Below, piece after piece: positions 30,436-38,202 of a stretch of 38,584 nt of DNA. The notes under the pieces were generated by a model. That model made no database searches, was not told the origin of the DNA, and saw only the letters and a list, made by a program, of their open reading frames with translations. The position numbers and the translations under genes are program-made. How positions within the stretch are numbered: position 1 is the first letter of the stretch; every line of letters starts with the position of its first letter. This stretch comes from an uncultured Gemmatimonadota bacterium (lineage in GTDB: Bacteria > Gemmatimonadota > Gemmatimonadetes > Longimicrobiales > Longimicrobiaceae): positions 1 through 38,584 of the forward strand of contig CADCTW010000189.1 in NCBI GenBank assembly GCA_902805735.1, in the 5' to 3' direction.

Positions 30436-30513
30436 CCCTCACCCCCCGACCCCCTCTCCCGATAACAGGAGAGGCTGCGCCTCTCGTTATCAGGAGAGGG
30501 GGCGATTTCCACG
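30436..30513. repeat. 78-bp repeat family C, copy C2
   Basis: Same length as C1 (20683-20760) with about 3 differences. Stem: CCCCCTCTCC with GGAGAGGGGG, GATAAC with GTTATC, GAGAGGC with GCCTCTC, loop TGC. It lies at the truncated 5' side of the Ig-like pseudogene. Confidence 0.82.
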
Positions 30514-30834
30514 TATCCGCGTGACGTGGTAGGGGCGCGATTCATCGCGCCCACCCCTTCCGCTCTCCCGACCCGCCTGCGGTAGGGGCAGCCCCACGTG
30601 GCCACGGTGGGCTGCCCTACGTTGGTCGGTGCACGGGTGGGGTGGCGGAGCACGCGGACGGCACGGGCGCGATGAATGGCGCCCCTACACGGTTGATTGG
30701 GTGACAGGGAGGGGCAGAGTTCCGGGGGCCGGGGCCGTGCGGTGTGCGTCGCCGTGGCGGGCTTGCACGGCGGGGCCGCGGGCGCTACAACAGGAGCGGC
30801 TCCTTCTGGATGACAAGACACCAGGGTGGACGGG
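30514..30834. other. Gene-free stretch with inverted repeat family D
   Basis: GGGCGCGA-TTCA-TCGCGCCC (30533-30552) and a related copy in the opposite orientation near 30664-30687 (GGGCGCGATGAATGGCGCCC) flank a third hairpin, GTAGGGGCAGCCC paired with GGGCTGCCCTAC (about 30582-30620). No gene was seen. Family C plus these elements make a ~250-base repeat mosaic next to the pseudogene. Confidence 0.6.
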
Positions 30835-31134
30835 ATGATGGATTCGAGCGGCTCGTTCTCGGAGGCCCTGGAGCTGGAGGACGACGCGGAGTACGCGTGG
30901 TGGCGGGATACGCACCCGGACGGGTTCGTGCTGGCGGTGCGCGCGCGCAAGCCGCCCGTGCTGCACAAGGCACGGTGCTCGGACGTGGACCGGGACAGGC
31001 ACCCGGGGCGGCTCCGGGCCAAGGGAAGCCGGCAGATCTGCGCGGATACCAAGACGGCGCTGCGGAGCTGGCACGGGCGGGAGGTGCCGGAGCACGCCGG
31101 GCTGATCGAACGCTGCACCAAGTGCTCGCCCTGA
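30835..31134 (+). CDS. Conserved-looking small protein with Cys/His residues, unknown function
   Basis: A 99-residue cytoplasmic protein with an acidic N-terminus (MMDSSGSFSEALELEDDAEY), a central GFVLAVRARKPPVLHKARCSD strand-rich part, RQICADTKTALRSW, and a C-terminal CTKC. The pattern (a residue-rich strand pair, a HxxxC, an xxICADT segment, and a final CxxC) resembles a family of small uncharacterised proteins known to me only by that pattern; metal binding is possible. AGGGTGG lies upstream. ATG 30835 is chosen; GTG at 30826 is an alternative. It precedes the secreted protein at 31160 by 25 bases, so the two may be co-transcribed. Confidence 0.65.
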   Translation: MMDSSGSFSEALELEDDAEYAWWRDTHPDGFVLAVRARKPPVLHKARCSDVDRDRHPGRLRAKGSRQICADTKTALRSWHGREVPEHAGLIERCTKCSP

Positions 31135-31159
31135 CCACCCCCAACCCCTCCCGGACCCC

Positions 31160-31699
31160 ATGCGCCTCCCCTCCCAGTTGATGGCGATCGCAGCGCTGTG
31201 CGTTCCCGTCGTGGCGTGGACCGCGCGTCCGCAGCCGGCCACGCGCAGCGTGTACAGCTCGCTGGACGTCCAGACTTGCCGGCTGGTGGGGGCGAACGAG
31301 GAATCGGGGAGCACCCTGCACCAGTGCCGCGGGGTCGCGGGGTACGCGATCCAGGTGGCGGACGATGACGACCGCATGTCCGTGAACGTGGTGGCGCCGG
31401 GCGGGGGGCTGCACCGGCTGGAATTGTGGAGCGTGGCGGGCTCCGGCTTCTCCACGCTTGGGCCGCGTGCTGAATGGAGGGTGCGGGGGGAGGGGACGCG
31501 TGCCCGGCCCGTCGCCCTCATCGTGCGCCTGGGGGTACAGGACGAGAACAACCGCGTCGCCTCCAACCTGGTGGTGTCGCGGGTGTCGCCGCGGATGAGC
31601 TGCGTGACGGAGGTGATCCGGCCGGTGGCCAACGCCAACGAGCTCGCCCGGCGGGCCGCGGACCGGGCGCCGGCGAGGCCGTGCCTGCGGCGCGAATAG
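31160..31699 (+). CDS. Secreted hypothetical protein
   Basis: A 179-residue protein with a signal peptide (MRLPSQLMAIAALCVPVVAWTA) and a probable cleavage near residue 22. The mature part has CRLV and HQCRGVAGYAIQVADDDDRMSVNVVAPGG, a probable beta fold, with Cys pairs that could form disulfides, then ALIVRLGVQDEN and CVTEVIRP. I recall similar short exported proteins with a 'CPGxxGYxxxxxDDDxRMSV' core of unknown function; that link is from memory. It lies 25 bases after the previous gene on the same strand. Repeat A10 starts 13 bases after the stop. Confidence 0.7.
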   Translation: MRLPSQLMAIAALCVPVVAWTARPQPATRSVYSSLDVQTCRLVGANEESGSTLHQCRGVAGYAIQVADDDDRMSVNVVAPGGGLHRLELWSVAGSGFSTLGPRAEWRVRGEGTRARPVALIVRLGVQDENNRVASNLVVSRVSPRMSCVTEVIRPVANANELARRAADRAPARPCLRRE

Positions 31700-31712
31700 A
31701 ACGGATCGGGGC

Positions 31713-31762
31713 TCACACGGAGACACAGAGGCACGGAGATGACTTCATCCCGGTGCCTCTGG
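31713..31762. repeat. Palindromic repeat family A, copy A10 (decayed right arm)
   Basis: The left arm (31713-31740) is well preserved. The loop TGACTTCA is conserved. The right arm matches only through GGTGCCTCTGG before diverging. It lies between the secreted hypothetical gene and the GST gene. Confidence 0.75.
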
Positions 31763-31804
31763 CGGGCGCGGCCGGACAGCCGCGCTGAAACGGGGGACGA
31801 GACG

Positions 31805-32755
31805 ATGAGCGTGACCGGGCAGTTTCCCGCCGAGACCGGCGCCGACGGGTCCTTTGTGCGGCAGCGCTACTCGATCCGCGGGCGCATCACGGCGGACGCG
31901 TCGTCGGGGTTCCCCGCGGAGGCGGGGCGCTACCACCTGTACGTGTCGCTGGCGTGCCCGTGGGCGCACCGGGCCATCATCGTGCGCCGCCTGCTGGGGC
32001 TGGAGGAGGCGATCTCCATGTCCGTGGTGGACCCGGTGCGCGACGAGCGGGGGTGGGCCTTCCGCGACGGGCCGGGGCACACGGCGGACGGGGTGTGCGG
32101 CTTCCAGTTCCTCTCCGAGGCGTACCTGCGCACGGACCCGGAGTACACCGGGCGCTACACGGTGCCGTGCATCTGGGACCGCGTCACCGGGCGCCTGGTG
32201 ACCAACAACTACCCGGACATCACCATCGACTTCGAAACGGAGTTCGGCGCGTTCCAGAAGCCGGACGCGCCCGACCTGTACCCCGTGGCGCTGCGCGCGG
32301 AGATCGACGAGATCAGCGAGATCGTGTACCGCGACGTCAACAACGGCGTGTACCGCGCCGGCTTCGCGGCCTCGCAGGAGGCGTACGACGAGGCGGTGCA
32401 CGCGCTCTTCGCCCGGCTGGACTGGCTGGAGGAGCACCTCGCCACGCGGCGCTACCTGGCGGGCGGGCAGCTCACCGAGGCGGACGTGCGGCTCTTCACC
32501 ACGCTGGCGCGCTTCGACGCCGTGTACGTGGGCCACTTCAAGTGCAACATCCGCCGCCTGGTGGACTATCCCAACCTGTGGGGCTACGCCCGCGACCTCT
32601 TCCAGCGCCCGGAGTTCGGCGAGTCGGTGAACCTCGATCACATCAAGCGGCACTACTACATGACGCACGACCGGCTGAACCCGTCGCGCATCGTGCCCGC
32701 GGGTCCGCTGCAGGACTGGACGGAGCCGCACGGCCGCGCGCGCCTGTCCGCATGA
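31805..32755 (+). CDS. Glutathionyl-hydroquinone reductase-like GST (YqjG/ECM4 family)
   Basis: A 316-residue xi-class glutathione transferase. These enzymes reduce glutathionyl-hydroquinones using a catalytic Cys. That Cys is Cys51 in SLACPWAHR, the family signature. Further hallmarks are GRYTVPCIWDRVTGRLVTNNYPDI in the thioredoxin-like domain and VNNGVYRAGFAASQEAYDEA in the helical domain, followed by RYLAGGQLTEADVRLFTTLARFD and YVGHFKCN. Length and motif order are normal. The enzyme acts in the cytoplasm. The ATG at 31805 has GGGGACGAG upstream. Its stop overlaps the ATG of the acetyltransferase gene (ATGA), implying co-translation. Confidence 0.93.
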   Translation: MSVTGQFPAETGADGSFVRQRYSIRGRITADASSGFPAEAGRYHLYVSLACPWAHRAIIVRRLLGLEEAISMSVVDPVRDERGWAFRDGPGHTADGVCGFQFLSEAYLRTDPEYTGRYTVPCIWDRVTGRLVTNNYPDITIDFETEFGAFQKPDAPDLYPVALRAEIDEISEIVYRDVNNGVYRAGFAASQEAYDEAVHALFARLDWLEEHLATRRYLAGGQLTEADVRLFTTLARFDAVYVGHFKCNIRRLVDYPNLWGYARDLFQRPEFGESVNLDHIKRHYYMTHDRLNPSRIVPAGPLQDWTEPHGRARLSA

Positions 32756-33264
32756 CGGAGCTCGTGGTGCGGGACGCGCACGACGGCGAGCGCGGCATCA
32801 TCCGCGAAGTCACCCTGGCGGCCTACGCGGAGCTCGCGCGGGTGATGGAGCCGCCCGCGTGGGCCGGGCTGGATGGGGCGGTGCGCGCCGCACTGGACAC
32901 GGAGGTGCCTGGTGTGGAGCGGATCGTGGCGGAGCGGGCCGGGAAGGTCGTGGGGAGCGTGATGCTCTACCACCCGTCCACCGACGCGTACGGCGGGGCG
33001 GTGAAGCGGGTGAGCTGGCCGGAGCTGCGGCTGCTGGCGGTGTCGCCCGCCGCGCGGGGCGCGGGGGTGGGGCAGGCGCTGGTGGACGAGTGCGTACGCC
33101 GGGCGCGGGCGATGGGGGCCGGGGAGCTGGGCCTCCACACTTCCCACAGCCTGCGCGCCGCCGTGCGCATGTACGAGCGGATGGGCTTCGTGCGCGCCCC
33201 AGAGTTCGACTTCCAGCCGGAGGGCGCCGAGCTGGTGATGGCCTACCGGCTCCCGCTCGCCTGA
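32752..33264 (+). CDS. GNAT-family N-acetyltransferase
   Basis: A 170-residue acetyl-CoA-dependent acyltransferase. The fold is clear: IVAERAGKVVGSVMLY (strands 2-4), LRLLAVSPAARGAGVGQALV with the acetyl-CoA loop RGAGVG (102-107), then GLHTSHSLRAAVRMYERMGFVRA, the typical C-terminal YxxxGF signature. The substrate cannot be predicted: GNATs act on small amines, peptides or antibiotics. It overlaps the GST gene by 4 bases and precedes the hypothetical gene at 33288, so the three are likely one transcription unit. Confidence 0.9.
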   Translation: MTELVVRDAHDGERGIIREVTLAAYAELARVMEPPAWAGLDGAVRAALDTEVPGVERIVAERAGKVVGSVMLYHPSTDAYGGAVKRVSWPELRLLAVSPAARGAGVGQALVDECVRRARAMGAGELGLHTSHSLRAAVRMYERMGFVRAPEFDFQPEGAELVMAYRLPLA

Positions 33265-33287
33265 TCCCCAGCCACACGGTGAGGACG

Positions 33288-33632
33288 ATGTTTCGACACA
33301 CCTCCGAGGACGAATACGAGCAGGCGTGCGAGGCGGGGACGCGGCACCTGTTCGCGCTGGGCCACTTCGAGTTCCGCGACGGGATGGACGGCGAGGGGGA
33401 GCTTCACCACTTCGTGATCGATTCCAGCGAACGGGAGGCGCCGGGAATCTTCGAGGCCGATCAGCTCGCGATGTACGAGTTCATGGCCCGCTTCCTGGCC
33501 GGCGAATACGAGAAGCGCCAGTACCACCTGGAGCGCTCCCCCGCGCAGGAGGCCCTGCTCGACAACCTGGAGATCGCTGCGGCGCGGGCGCGGAGCGGCG
33601 AATCCGAGTTCTTTTTCGACGATTTGGAATAA
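33288..33632 (+). CDS. Hypothetical acidic protein
   Basis: A 114-residue, soluble, Glu-rich protein (MFRHTSEDEYEQACEAGTRHL to SEFFFDDLE). The central part, ELHHFVIDSSEREAPGIFEADQLAMYEFMARFL, looks like a small alpha/beta fold. No known domain, signal or membrane segment was recognised. The ATG at 33288 has GGTGAGG upstream. It lies 23 bases after the GNAT gene, suggesting an operon. The stop is followed 5 bases later by repeat A11. Confidence 0.7.
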   Translation: MFRHTSEDEYEQACEAGTRHLFALGHFEFRDGMDGEGELHHFVIDSSEREAPGIFEADQLAMYEFMARFLAGEYEKRQYHLERSPAQEALLDNLEIAAARARSGESEFFFDDLE

Positions 33633-33637
33633 AGGGC

Positions 33638-33699
33638 TCACACAGAGACACAGAGGCACAGAGAAGAACCAGTCTCTGTGCCTCTGTGTCTCTGTGTGA
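33638..33699. repeat. Palindromic repeat family A, copy A11
   Basis: Perfect 27-bp arms (33638-33664 and 33673-33699), loop AGAACCAG. It lies exactly between convergent gene ends: 5 bases after the plus-strand stop and 1 base from the minus-strand stop at 33701. Confidence 0.92.
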
Positions 33700-33700
33700 G

Positions 33701-33877
33701 TCAATCAGTTTCGTCGGGATCGAAGGGGAAGATGAGGGACTTGCGCTGGGGGTGGTAGCGCGCGCCGAAGGCGGCGGCCTCGCGCAGGGCTTCCTCCTTC
33801 GCCAGGCCCTTTTCCACGATCTCCTGGATGATGGCGTCCGTCAGCTCGACGGTTCCTTCCATCTTGGCTTCGTCCAT
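33701..33877 (-). CDS. Small conserved-looking protein of 58 residues, unknown function
   Basis: The ATG at 33877 has a perfect AGGAGG 5 bases upstream. The peptide MDEAKMEGTVELTDAIIQEIV-EKGLAKEEALREAAAF is acidic and helical; the C-terminal GARYHPQRKSLIFPFDPDETD is extended. It is not hydrophobic, so cytoplasmic. No family was recognised. It follows the beta-propeller lipoprotein gene on the same strand by 20 bases, and its stop abuts repeat A11. The strong ribosome binding site and tight packing support a real gene. Confidence 0.65.
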   Translation of the reverse strand: MDEAKMEGTVELTDAIIQEIVEKGLAKEEALREAAAFGARYHPQRKSLIFPFDPDETD

Positions 33878-33897
33878 CGGTCCTCCTGGGTGAGGCG

Positions 33898-34782
33898 TCA
33901 CTGCAGCGGGCAGTGAAGCAGCGAAAGCGTCCCCGGAACGTGCTTGCCGTGCCCCTCGCTGACCAGCGCCACCGTGCCGTCGTCGGCGAGGGCCACGCCC
34001 TCGCCCTGCGCCTCGCCCAGCGGGATCAGGTCCGTGCGGCGCACGGGGGTGGGCGTGCCCCCGCCCAGAAGGTCGGCCGTGCGGTAGACGTTGAGGAGGC
34101 TGTAGGTGCGCACGGCCACGAAGCGCCCGTCCGCCGACGCGCCGGCACCAGTCACGCGGTCGCCGGGCTGCTCGGGGCGGGCGCCCAGGCCCCGCACGGG
34201 GACCAGCGTGACCGTCACGCCTTCGCGCAGCGGCGTGGGCCAGCGGAAGATCTCGATGGGGTGGCGACTCCCCTTGGTGATCAGGTACACGTCGCCGCTG
34301 GGAAGCACGAACATCGCCTCGGCGTCGCGCGCGAGGCGGTCCGGGTAGTGGGCGGTGTAGCTGCGCACGGGGCCCACCGGGGCGTCGGCCGAGCGGGGCT
34401 CGGGGGTCACGAAGAGCGTGACGGGGTCCTCGCGGCGGCCGTTGTCGCCGGTGTCCGCCAGGTACAGGCAGCTCCCCTCGGGGCAGGGGCCCAGCGCCAG
34501 GTCTTCCCAGTCGCGGATGGCCGCGGACACGGGGAGGGTGGCCACCGCGGCGGCGCGCCCGTCGATGCCAAAGAGCGCGGGCTGGTTGCCGCTGTCGTTG
34601 TGCGTCCACAGCACCCCCTGCAGGGTGCGGCTGAACACCACCCCGCTCGCCTCGCGGATGTCTTCCGGGAGGGTCAGGTCGCGCGCCACGATGCGGCACG
34701 CGTCGCCGTCCTCGCGCTCGATCTCGCCACCGCCTTCCGCGCAGGCGGCCAGCGCCAGCAGCAACATCCAGGTGTGCCGCAC
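33898..34782 (-). CDS. Beta-propeller-like lipoprotein
   Basis: A 294-residue protein. Its N-terminus VRHTWMLLLALAAC is a short lipoprotein signal (lipobox LAAC, Cys14). The mature part has repeating four-strand blocks like a propeller: REASGVVFSRTLQGVLWTHND, DWEDLALGPCPEGSCLYLADTGDN, DAEAMFVLPSGDVYLITKG, GASADGRFVAVRTYS and GEGVALADDGTVALVSEG. These resemble SdiA-regulated/esterase-like phytase-type proteins, but no catalytic residues can be claimed. Start GTG 34782 is 2 bases past the ppk1 stop, so the two genes are probably translationally coupled. A later ATG (34767) would leave too short a signal. Co-location with polyphosphate kinase hints at phosphate or envelope physiology, which is inference. 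Confidence 0.75.
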   Translation of the reverse strand: MRHTWMLLLALAACAEGGGEIEREDGDACRIVARDLTLPEDIREASGVVFSRTLQGVLWTHNDSGNQPALFGIDGRAAAVATLPVSAAIRDWEDLALGPCPEGSCLYLADTGDNGRREDPVTLFVTPEPRSADAPVGPVRSYTAHYPDRLARDAEAMFVLPSGDVYLITKGSRHPIEIFRWPTPLREGVTVTLVPVRGLGARPEQPGDRVTGAGASADGRFVAVRTYSLLNVYRTADLLGGGTPTPVRRTDLIPLGEAQGEGVALADDGTVALVSEGHGKHVPGTLSLLHCPLQ

Positions 34783-34784
34783 CG

Positions 34785-37700
34785 TCAGCTTTCCGTGATG
34801 ATGGGGACGCGCCCGCCGGGGGCCGGGGGCTCGTCGCGCAGGGGCGTGTCGGGGCGCTGGTAGTAGGTGCCGTCCGGCCCCAGCTCCCAGGCGTTGGGGT
34901 CGTCGAGCTGCGCTTCCAGGATGGAGTCCAGCCGCGCGCGGTGGGCCGGGTCGCGCACGGGGGCGATCACCTCCACGCGGCGGCTGAGGTTGCGCGTGCG
35001 CCAGTCCGCCGAGCCGATGTAGTACTCCGCGTCGCCCGCGTTGTGGAAGCGGAAGATGCGCGCGTGCTCCAGGTAGCGCCCCAGGATGCTGATCACGCGG
35101 ATGTTCTCCGACAGCCCGCGCACCCCCGGCCGCAGCGAGCAGAGGGAGCGGACGATGAGGTCCACCCGCACCCCCGCCTGCGACGCGCGGTAGAGCGCGG
35201 CGATCATCTCCCGGTCCGCCAGGCCGTTGAACTTGGCCTGGATCCACCCCGGGCGCCCCGCCAGCGCGTGATCCACCTCGCGGTCGATCATCTCCAGGAA
35301 GCGGCGGCGCATGTTGTACGGTGCCACCAGCAGGTGCCGGAAGACGGGGAGCCCGCCCGCGCCGGACAGGATGTTGAACAGCTCGTTGACGTCCTCGCCC
35401 AGCCCCGGATCGGCCGAGAGCACGCCCAGGTCCGTGTAGGCGGCGGCCGTGGTTGCGTTCAGGTTGCCGGTGCCCACGTACACGTAGCGCCGCACGCCGC
35501 CCGCCTCGCGCCGCACCACCAGCGCCACCTTGGCGTGCACCTTGAGCCCCGGGATCCCGTAGATCACGTGGATGCCGTGGCGGCGCAGGGTGCGCGCCCA
35601 CTCGATGTTGCTTTCCTCGTCGAAGCGGGCCGTGAGCTCCACCAGCGCCACCACCTGCTTGCCGCGGGCGCTGGCGCGGCGCATGGCATCCACCAGCCGC
35701 GATTTCCGGTTGGTGCGGTACAGGGCCAGCTTGATGGCCAGCACGTCCGGGTCGTCCGCCGCCTCCAGGACGAAGCGCTCCACCGTGGCCTCGAACGAGT
35801 CCTCGGGGAACGAGACCATCACCTCCCCCTCGCGCAGCACGTCGAAGATGGGCCGCTCCGCCGGGATGGGCGTGGTCTGCTCGGGGGCGGGGGGATAGTG
35901 GACCCCCGGCGCGTCCGCCACCGCCAGCTCGCGCACGGCGCGCAGGTCGATGGGCTGCGGCAGCGCGTACAGGTCGCCCTCGCCCAGGGTGCTGGGCCGC
36001 TCCGGCGCCTCGTACTGCAGCTCGCGCAGGAGGATGTCGCGCATCCGCGCCGGCATCTCCGCCTCCACCTCCAGCCGCACCACGGGGCGGAAGCGGCGCT
36101 GCCGGACCTCCTCCTGCACCGCGTGCAGCAGGTCCGCGGCGGAGCTGTCGTGCAGGTTGAGCTCGGCGCTGCGGGTGACGCGGAAGGTGGAGGTGACCTC
36201 CACCTCCACGCCGGGGTACAGCCGGTCCAGCGAGCCGCGCACCAGCTCTTCGAGGGGGAGGAAGCGCCCCTCGCCCGGGAGGGGGATGAAGCGCGGGAGC
36301 CCATCCGGCAGCTCCACCACGCCCAGCCGCTCGGTGCCCGTCTCCGGCTCGCGGAGGATGGCGGCCACGGCGGGGCGCAGGTTGCGGATGTGGGGGAAGG
36401 GGTGCCCCGGGCCCGCCGCCAGGGGGGTGAGCACGGCGTGCACGCTCCCCTCGTAGTACTCGCGCAGGAAGTCGCGGTCCTCGTCGGTCAGGCCGCCGGG
36501 CGCCACGATCACCACGCCCAGCTCCCGCAGCGCGGGGAGCAGCTCGTCGTGCAGCAGGCGGTACGACGCTTCGGCCAGGCGGCGGGCGCGGATGCCGATG
36601 GCGTCCAGCTGCTGCTCGGGCGTCACCCCGTCCATGGTGCGCTTGGCGCTCCCCTCGGACACCTGGCGCTTGAAGCCGGAGACGCGGACGCGGAAGAACT
36701 CGTCCATGTTGGCGCCGAAGATGGAGACGAACCGCACCCGCTCCATCAGCGGCACCCGCTCGTCCGCCGCCAGCGCCAGCACGCGCCGGTTGAAGGCCAG
36801 CAGGCTCAGCTCCATGTTGAGGAGCGACCCCGGCGGCATCTCCGTGGCCTCCGCCGTCTCCGCCGCGAACTCCACCTCGCCCAGCGTGCGCAGGACGTGC
36901 GGGGCCCCGCGCTCGGAGCGCCGCACGTCCGCCTCCAGCGGCAGCTCGCTGCGGGCCAGCACGTGCAGCGCCGCCAGGGTGGCGTCGTCGCGCAGCCCGG
37001 GCGAGCCCACCATCGCCAGCAGCTCGCCCAGCGGCAGGTGCTGCACCGCCGCGCCCCGCTGCACGGGGAGGGGCCCGGCGACCCCTTCCGCCAGCCACAC
37101 CTCGGTGGCCGGGCGGCGCACCGACCCCGGCCCCGTCCCCAGCAGCCGCACGCGCGCCGCCGGGTGATGGAAGGTCTCGCGCAGCACCCGGCGCGAGGCA
37201 TCCTCCCCCGTGCCCTCGCCCTGCGGCAGGCGCAGCATCCCGCCGTCGCCGCGCAGGGCCACGCGCCCTTCGTCCAACGCCACCACGGCCACGCGGCGGG
37301 AGGCGCGCACCGCCTCCTCCAGCCAGTCCACCTCCTCCTCGGCCAGGGTGCGCCGGGCGCGCACGGGGAGCGCGTCGGTCACCGGGTCCAGGCCGTACTC
37401 CATCTCCAGGGCGCGCAGCACCTTCTTGCGCCCCTTGGCCTCGGGGTCCAGGCGCACCTCCACCTCGGCCAGCTCGGCGGAAAGGTCGGCTTCGCGCACC
37501 GTCATGGCGTCGCAGAACACCTCGCCGTGCGCCTGGTCGTCGCGCCGCACGGGGCGGATCTGCCGCCTCGTCTCCACCTCCATCCAGGGCACCAGCCGGT
37601 CCGGCTCCACCAGCGCCCGCAGCAGGCGCCCGTGCTCGGTCTGCGCCGCGAAGAGCTCGCGCGGGTCCACCTCCGGCCCCACTTCCAGGGCGCGCCGCAG

Positions 37701-37952
37701 CGGCGACACGCCGCCGGCTTCGGCGTCGTGCACCTCCACCGCCATGTTCTGCGTGCCGTCCTCCGCCAGTCGCACGCGCACCCAGGCCCCGCGCCGCTCC
37801 AGGTCTCCCTCCGGAGTGTCGAAGAAGATGTCACGGAAGAAGCACCTTTCCGCGCGCCCCCCCTTGAGCCCGTCGGGAAGGGGCTCGGCGGCGATGCGGT
37901 CCAGCACGTCGCGTCCGCGCGCGGTGAAGCGGACCCCGGCGGGAGCGGTCAT
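34785..37952 (-). CDS. ppk1: Polyphosphate kinase 1 with N-terminal CYTH-like domain
   Basis: A 1055-residue fusion. Residues 373-1055 are PPK1, which makes polyphosphate from ATP: LLNMELSLLAFNRRVL at its start, GLKVHAKVALVVRR with His806, and YLEHARIFRFHNAG with His963. The His-to-His spacing of 157 equals E. coli His435/His592, so the kinase core is intact. Residues 5-200 look like a CYTH (triphosphate tunnel) domain: FFDTPEGDLERRGAWVRVRL, VETRRQIRPV, and AELAEVEVRLDPEAKGRKKVLRALE. The usual ExExK strand at the start is missing (AGVRFTARG instead). Residues 201-372 are a linker of unknown fold. The ATG at 37952 was chosen at the domain start. The lipoprotein gene follows 2 bases after the stop. 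Confidence 0.93.
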   Translation of the reverse strand: MTAPAGVRFTARGRDVLDRIAAEPLPDGLKGGRAERCFFRDIFFDTPEGDLERRGAWVRVRLAEDGTQNMAVEVHDAEAGGVSPLRRALEVGPEVDPRELFAAQTEHGRLLRALVEPDRLVPWMEVETRRQIRPVRRDDQAHGEVFCDAMTVREADLSAELAEVEVRLDPEAKGRKKVLRALEMEYGLDPVTDALPVRARRTLAEEEVDWLEEAVRASRRVAVVALDEGRVALRGDGGMLRLPQGEGTGEDASRRVLRETFHHPAARVRLLGTGPGSVRRPATEVWLAEGVAGPLPVQRGAAVQHLPLGELLAMVGSPGLRDDATLAALHVLARSELPLEADVRRSERGAPHVLRTLGEVEFAAETAEATEMPPGSLLNMELSLLAFNRRVLALAADERVPLMERVRFVSIFGANMDEFFRVRVSGFKRQVSEGSAKRTMDGVTPEQQLDAIGIRARRLAEASYRLLHDELLPALRELGVVIVAPGGLTDEDRDFLREYYEGSVHAVLTPLAAGPGHPFPHIRNLRPAVAAILREPETGTERLGVVELPDGLPRFIPLPGEGRFLPLEELVRGSLDRLYPGVEVEVTSTFRVTRSAELNLHDSSAADLLHAVQEEVRQRRFRPVVRLEVEAEMPARMRDILLRELQYEAPERPSTLGEGDLYALPQPIDLRAVRELAVADAPGVHYPPAPEQTTPIPAERPIFDVLREGEVMVSFPEDSFEATVERFVLEAADDPDVLAIKLALYRTNRKSRLVDAMRRASARGKQVVALVELTARFDEESNIEWARTLRRHGIHVIYGIPGLKVHAKVALVVRREAGGVRRYVYVGTGNLNATTAAAYTDLGVLSADPGLGEDVNELFNILSGAGGLPVFRHLLVAPYNMRRRFLEMIDREVDHALAGRPGWIQAKFNGLADREMIAALYRASQAGVRVDLIVRSLCSLRPGVRGLSENIRVISILGRYLEHARIFRFHNAGDAEYYIGSADWRTRNLSRRVEVIAPVRDPAHRARLDSILEAQLDDPNAWELGPDGTYYQRPDTPLRDEPPAPGGRVPIITES

Positions 37953-38202
37953 GGAAACGAGGCCCTCACCCGGCGGCCTGAGAGCCGCCACCCCCTCCCA
38001 TAAACCCCGTGGGAGAGGGGACCACTTCGCATGCGACCAGCAAGGGGCTCCTCTGTGTCTCTGTGCCTCCGTGTGAGCCCAGGCATCGGCTCTTCGGCTG
38101 CACCGGCCGGGGCCGCGGCCGCACACGAACCAGTCCCCACTCCCAGGGCCGTTTCTGGGAGAGGGTGGCAGCTGTAAGCTGCCGGGTGAGGGCCTTCCGG
38201 GT
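37953..38202. other. Intergenic region with two hairpins and a lone repeat arm
   Basis: Contains a CTCACC-like/CTCCCA-GTGGGAG element near 37970-38022 resembling the CCCTCTCCC side of family C, the single family A arm at 38050-38077, and CCCTCCCAG-type pairing near 38140-38165. No gene was seen; these are probably promoter-proximal or terminator elements of ppk1 and the barrel gene. Confidence 0.45.
38050..38077. repeat. Palindromic repeat family A, copy A12 (single arm)
   Basis: Only one arm survives: CCTCTGTGTCTCTGTGCCTCC followed by GTGTGAG. The opposite arm is not recognisable in the neighbouring bases, so this copy is a remnant or a half-element. Confidence 0.65.
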
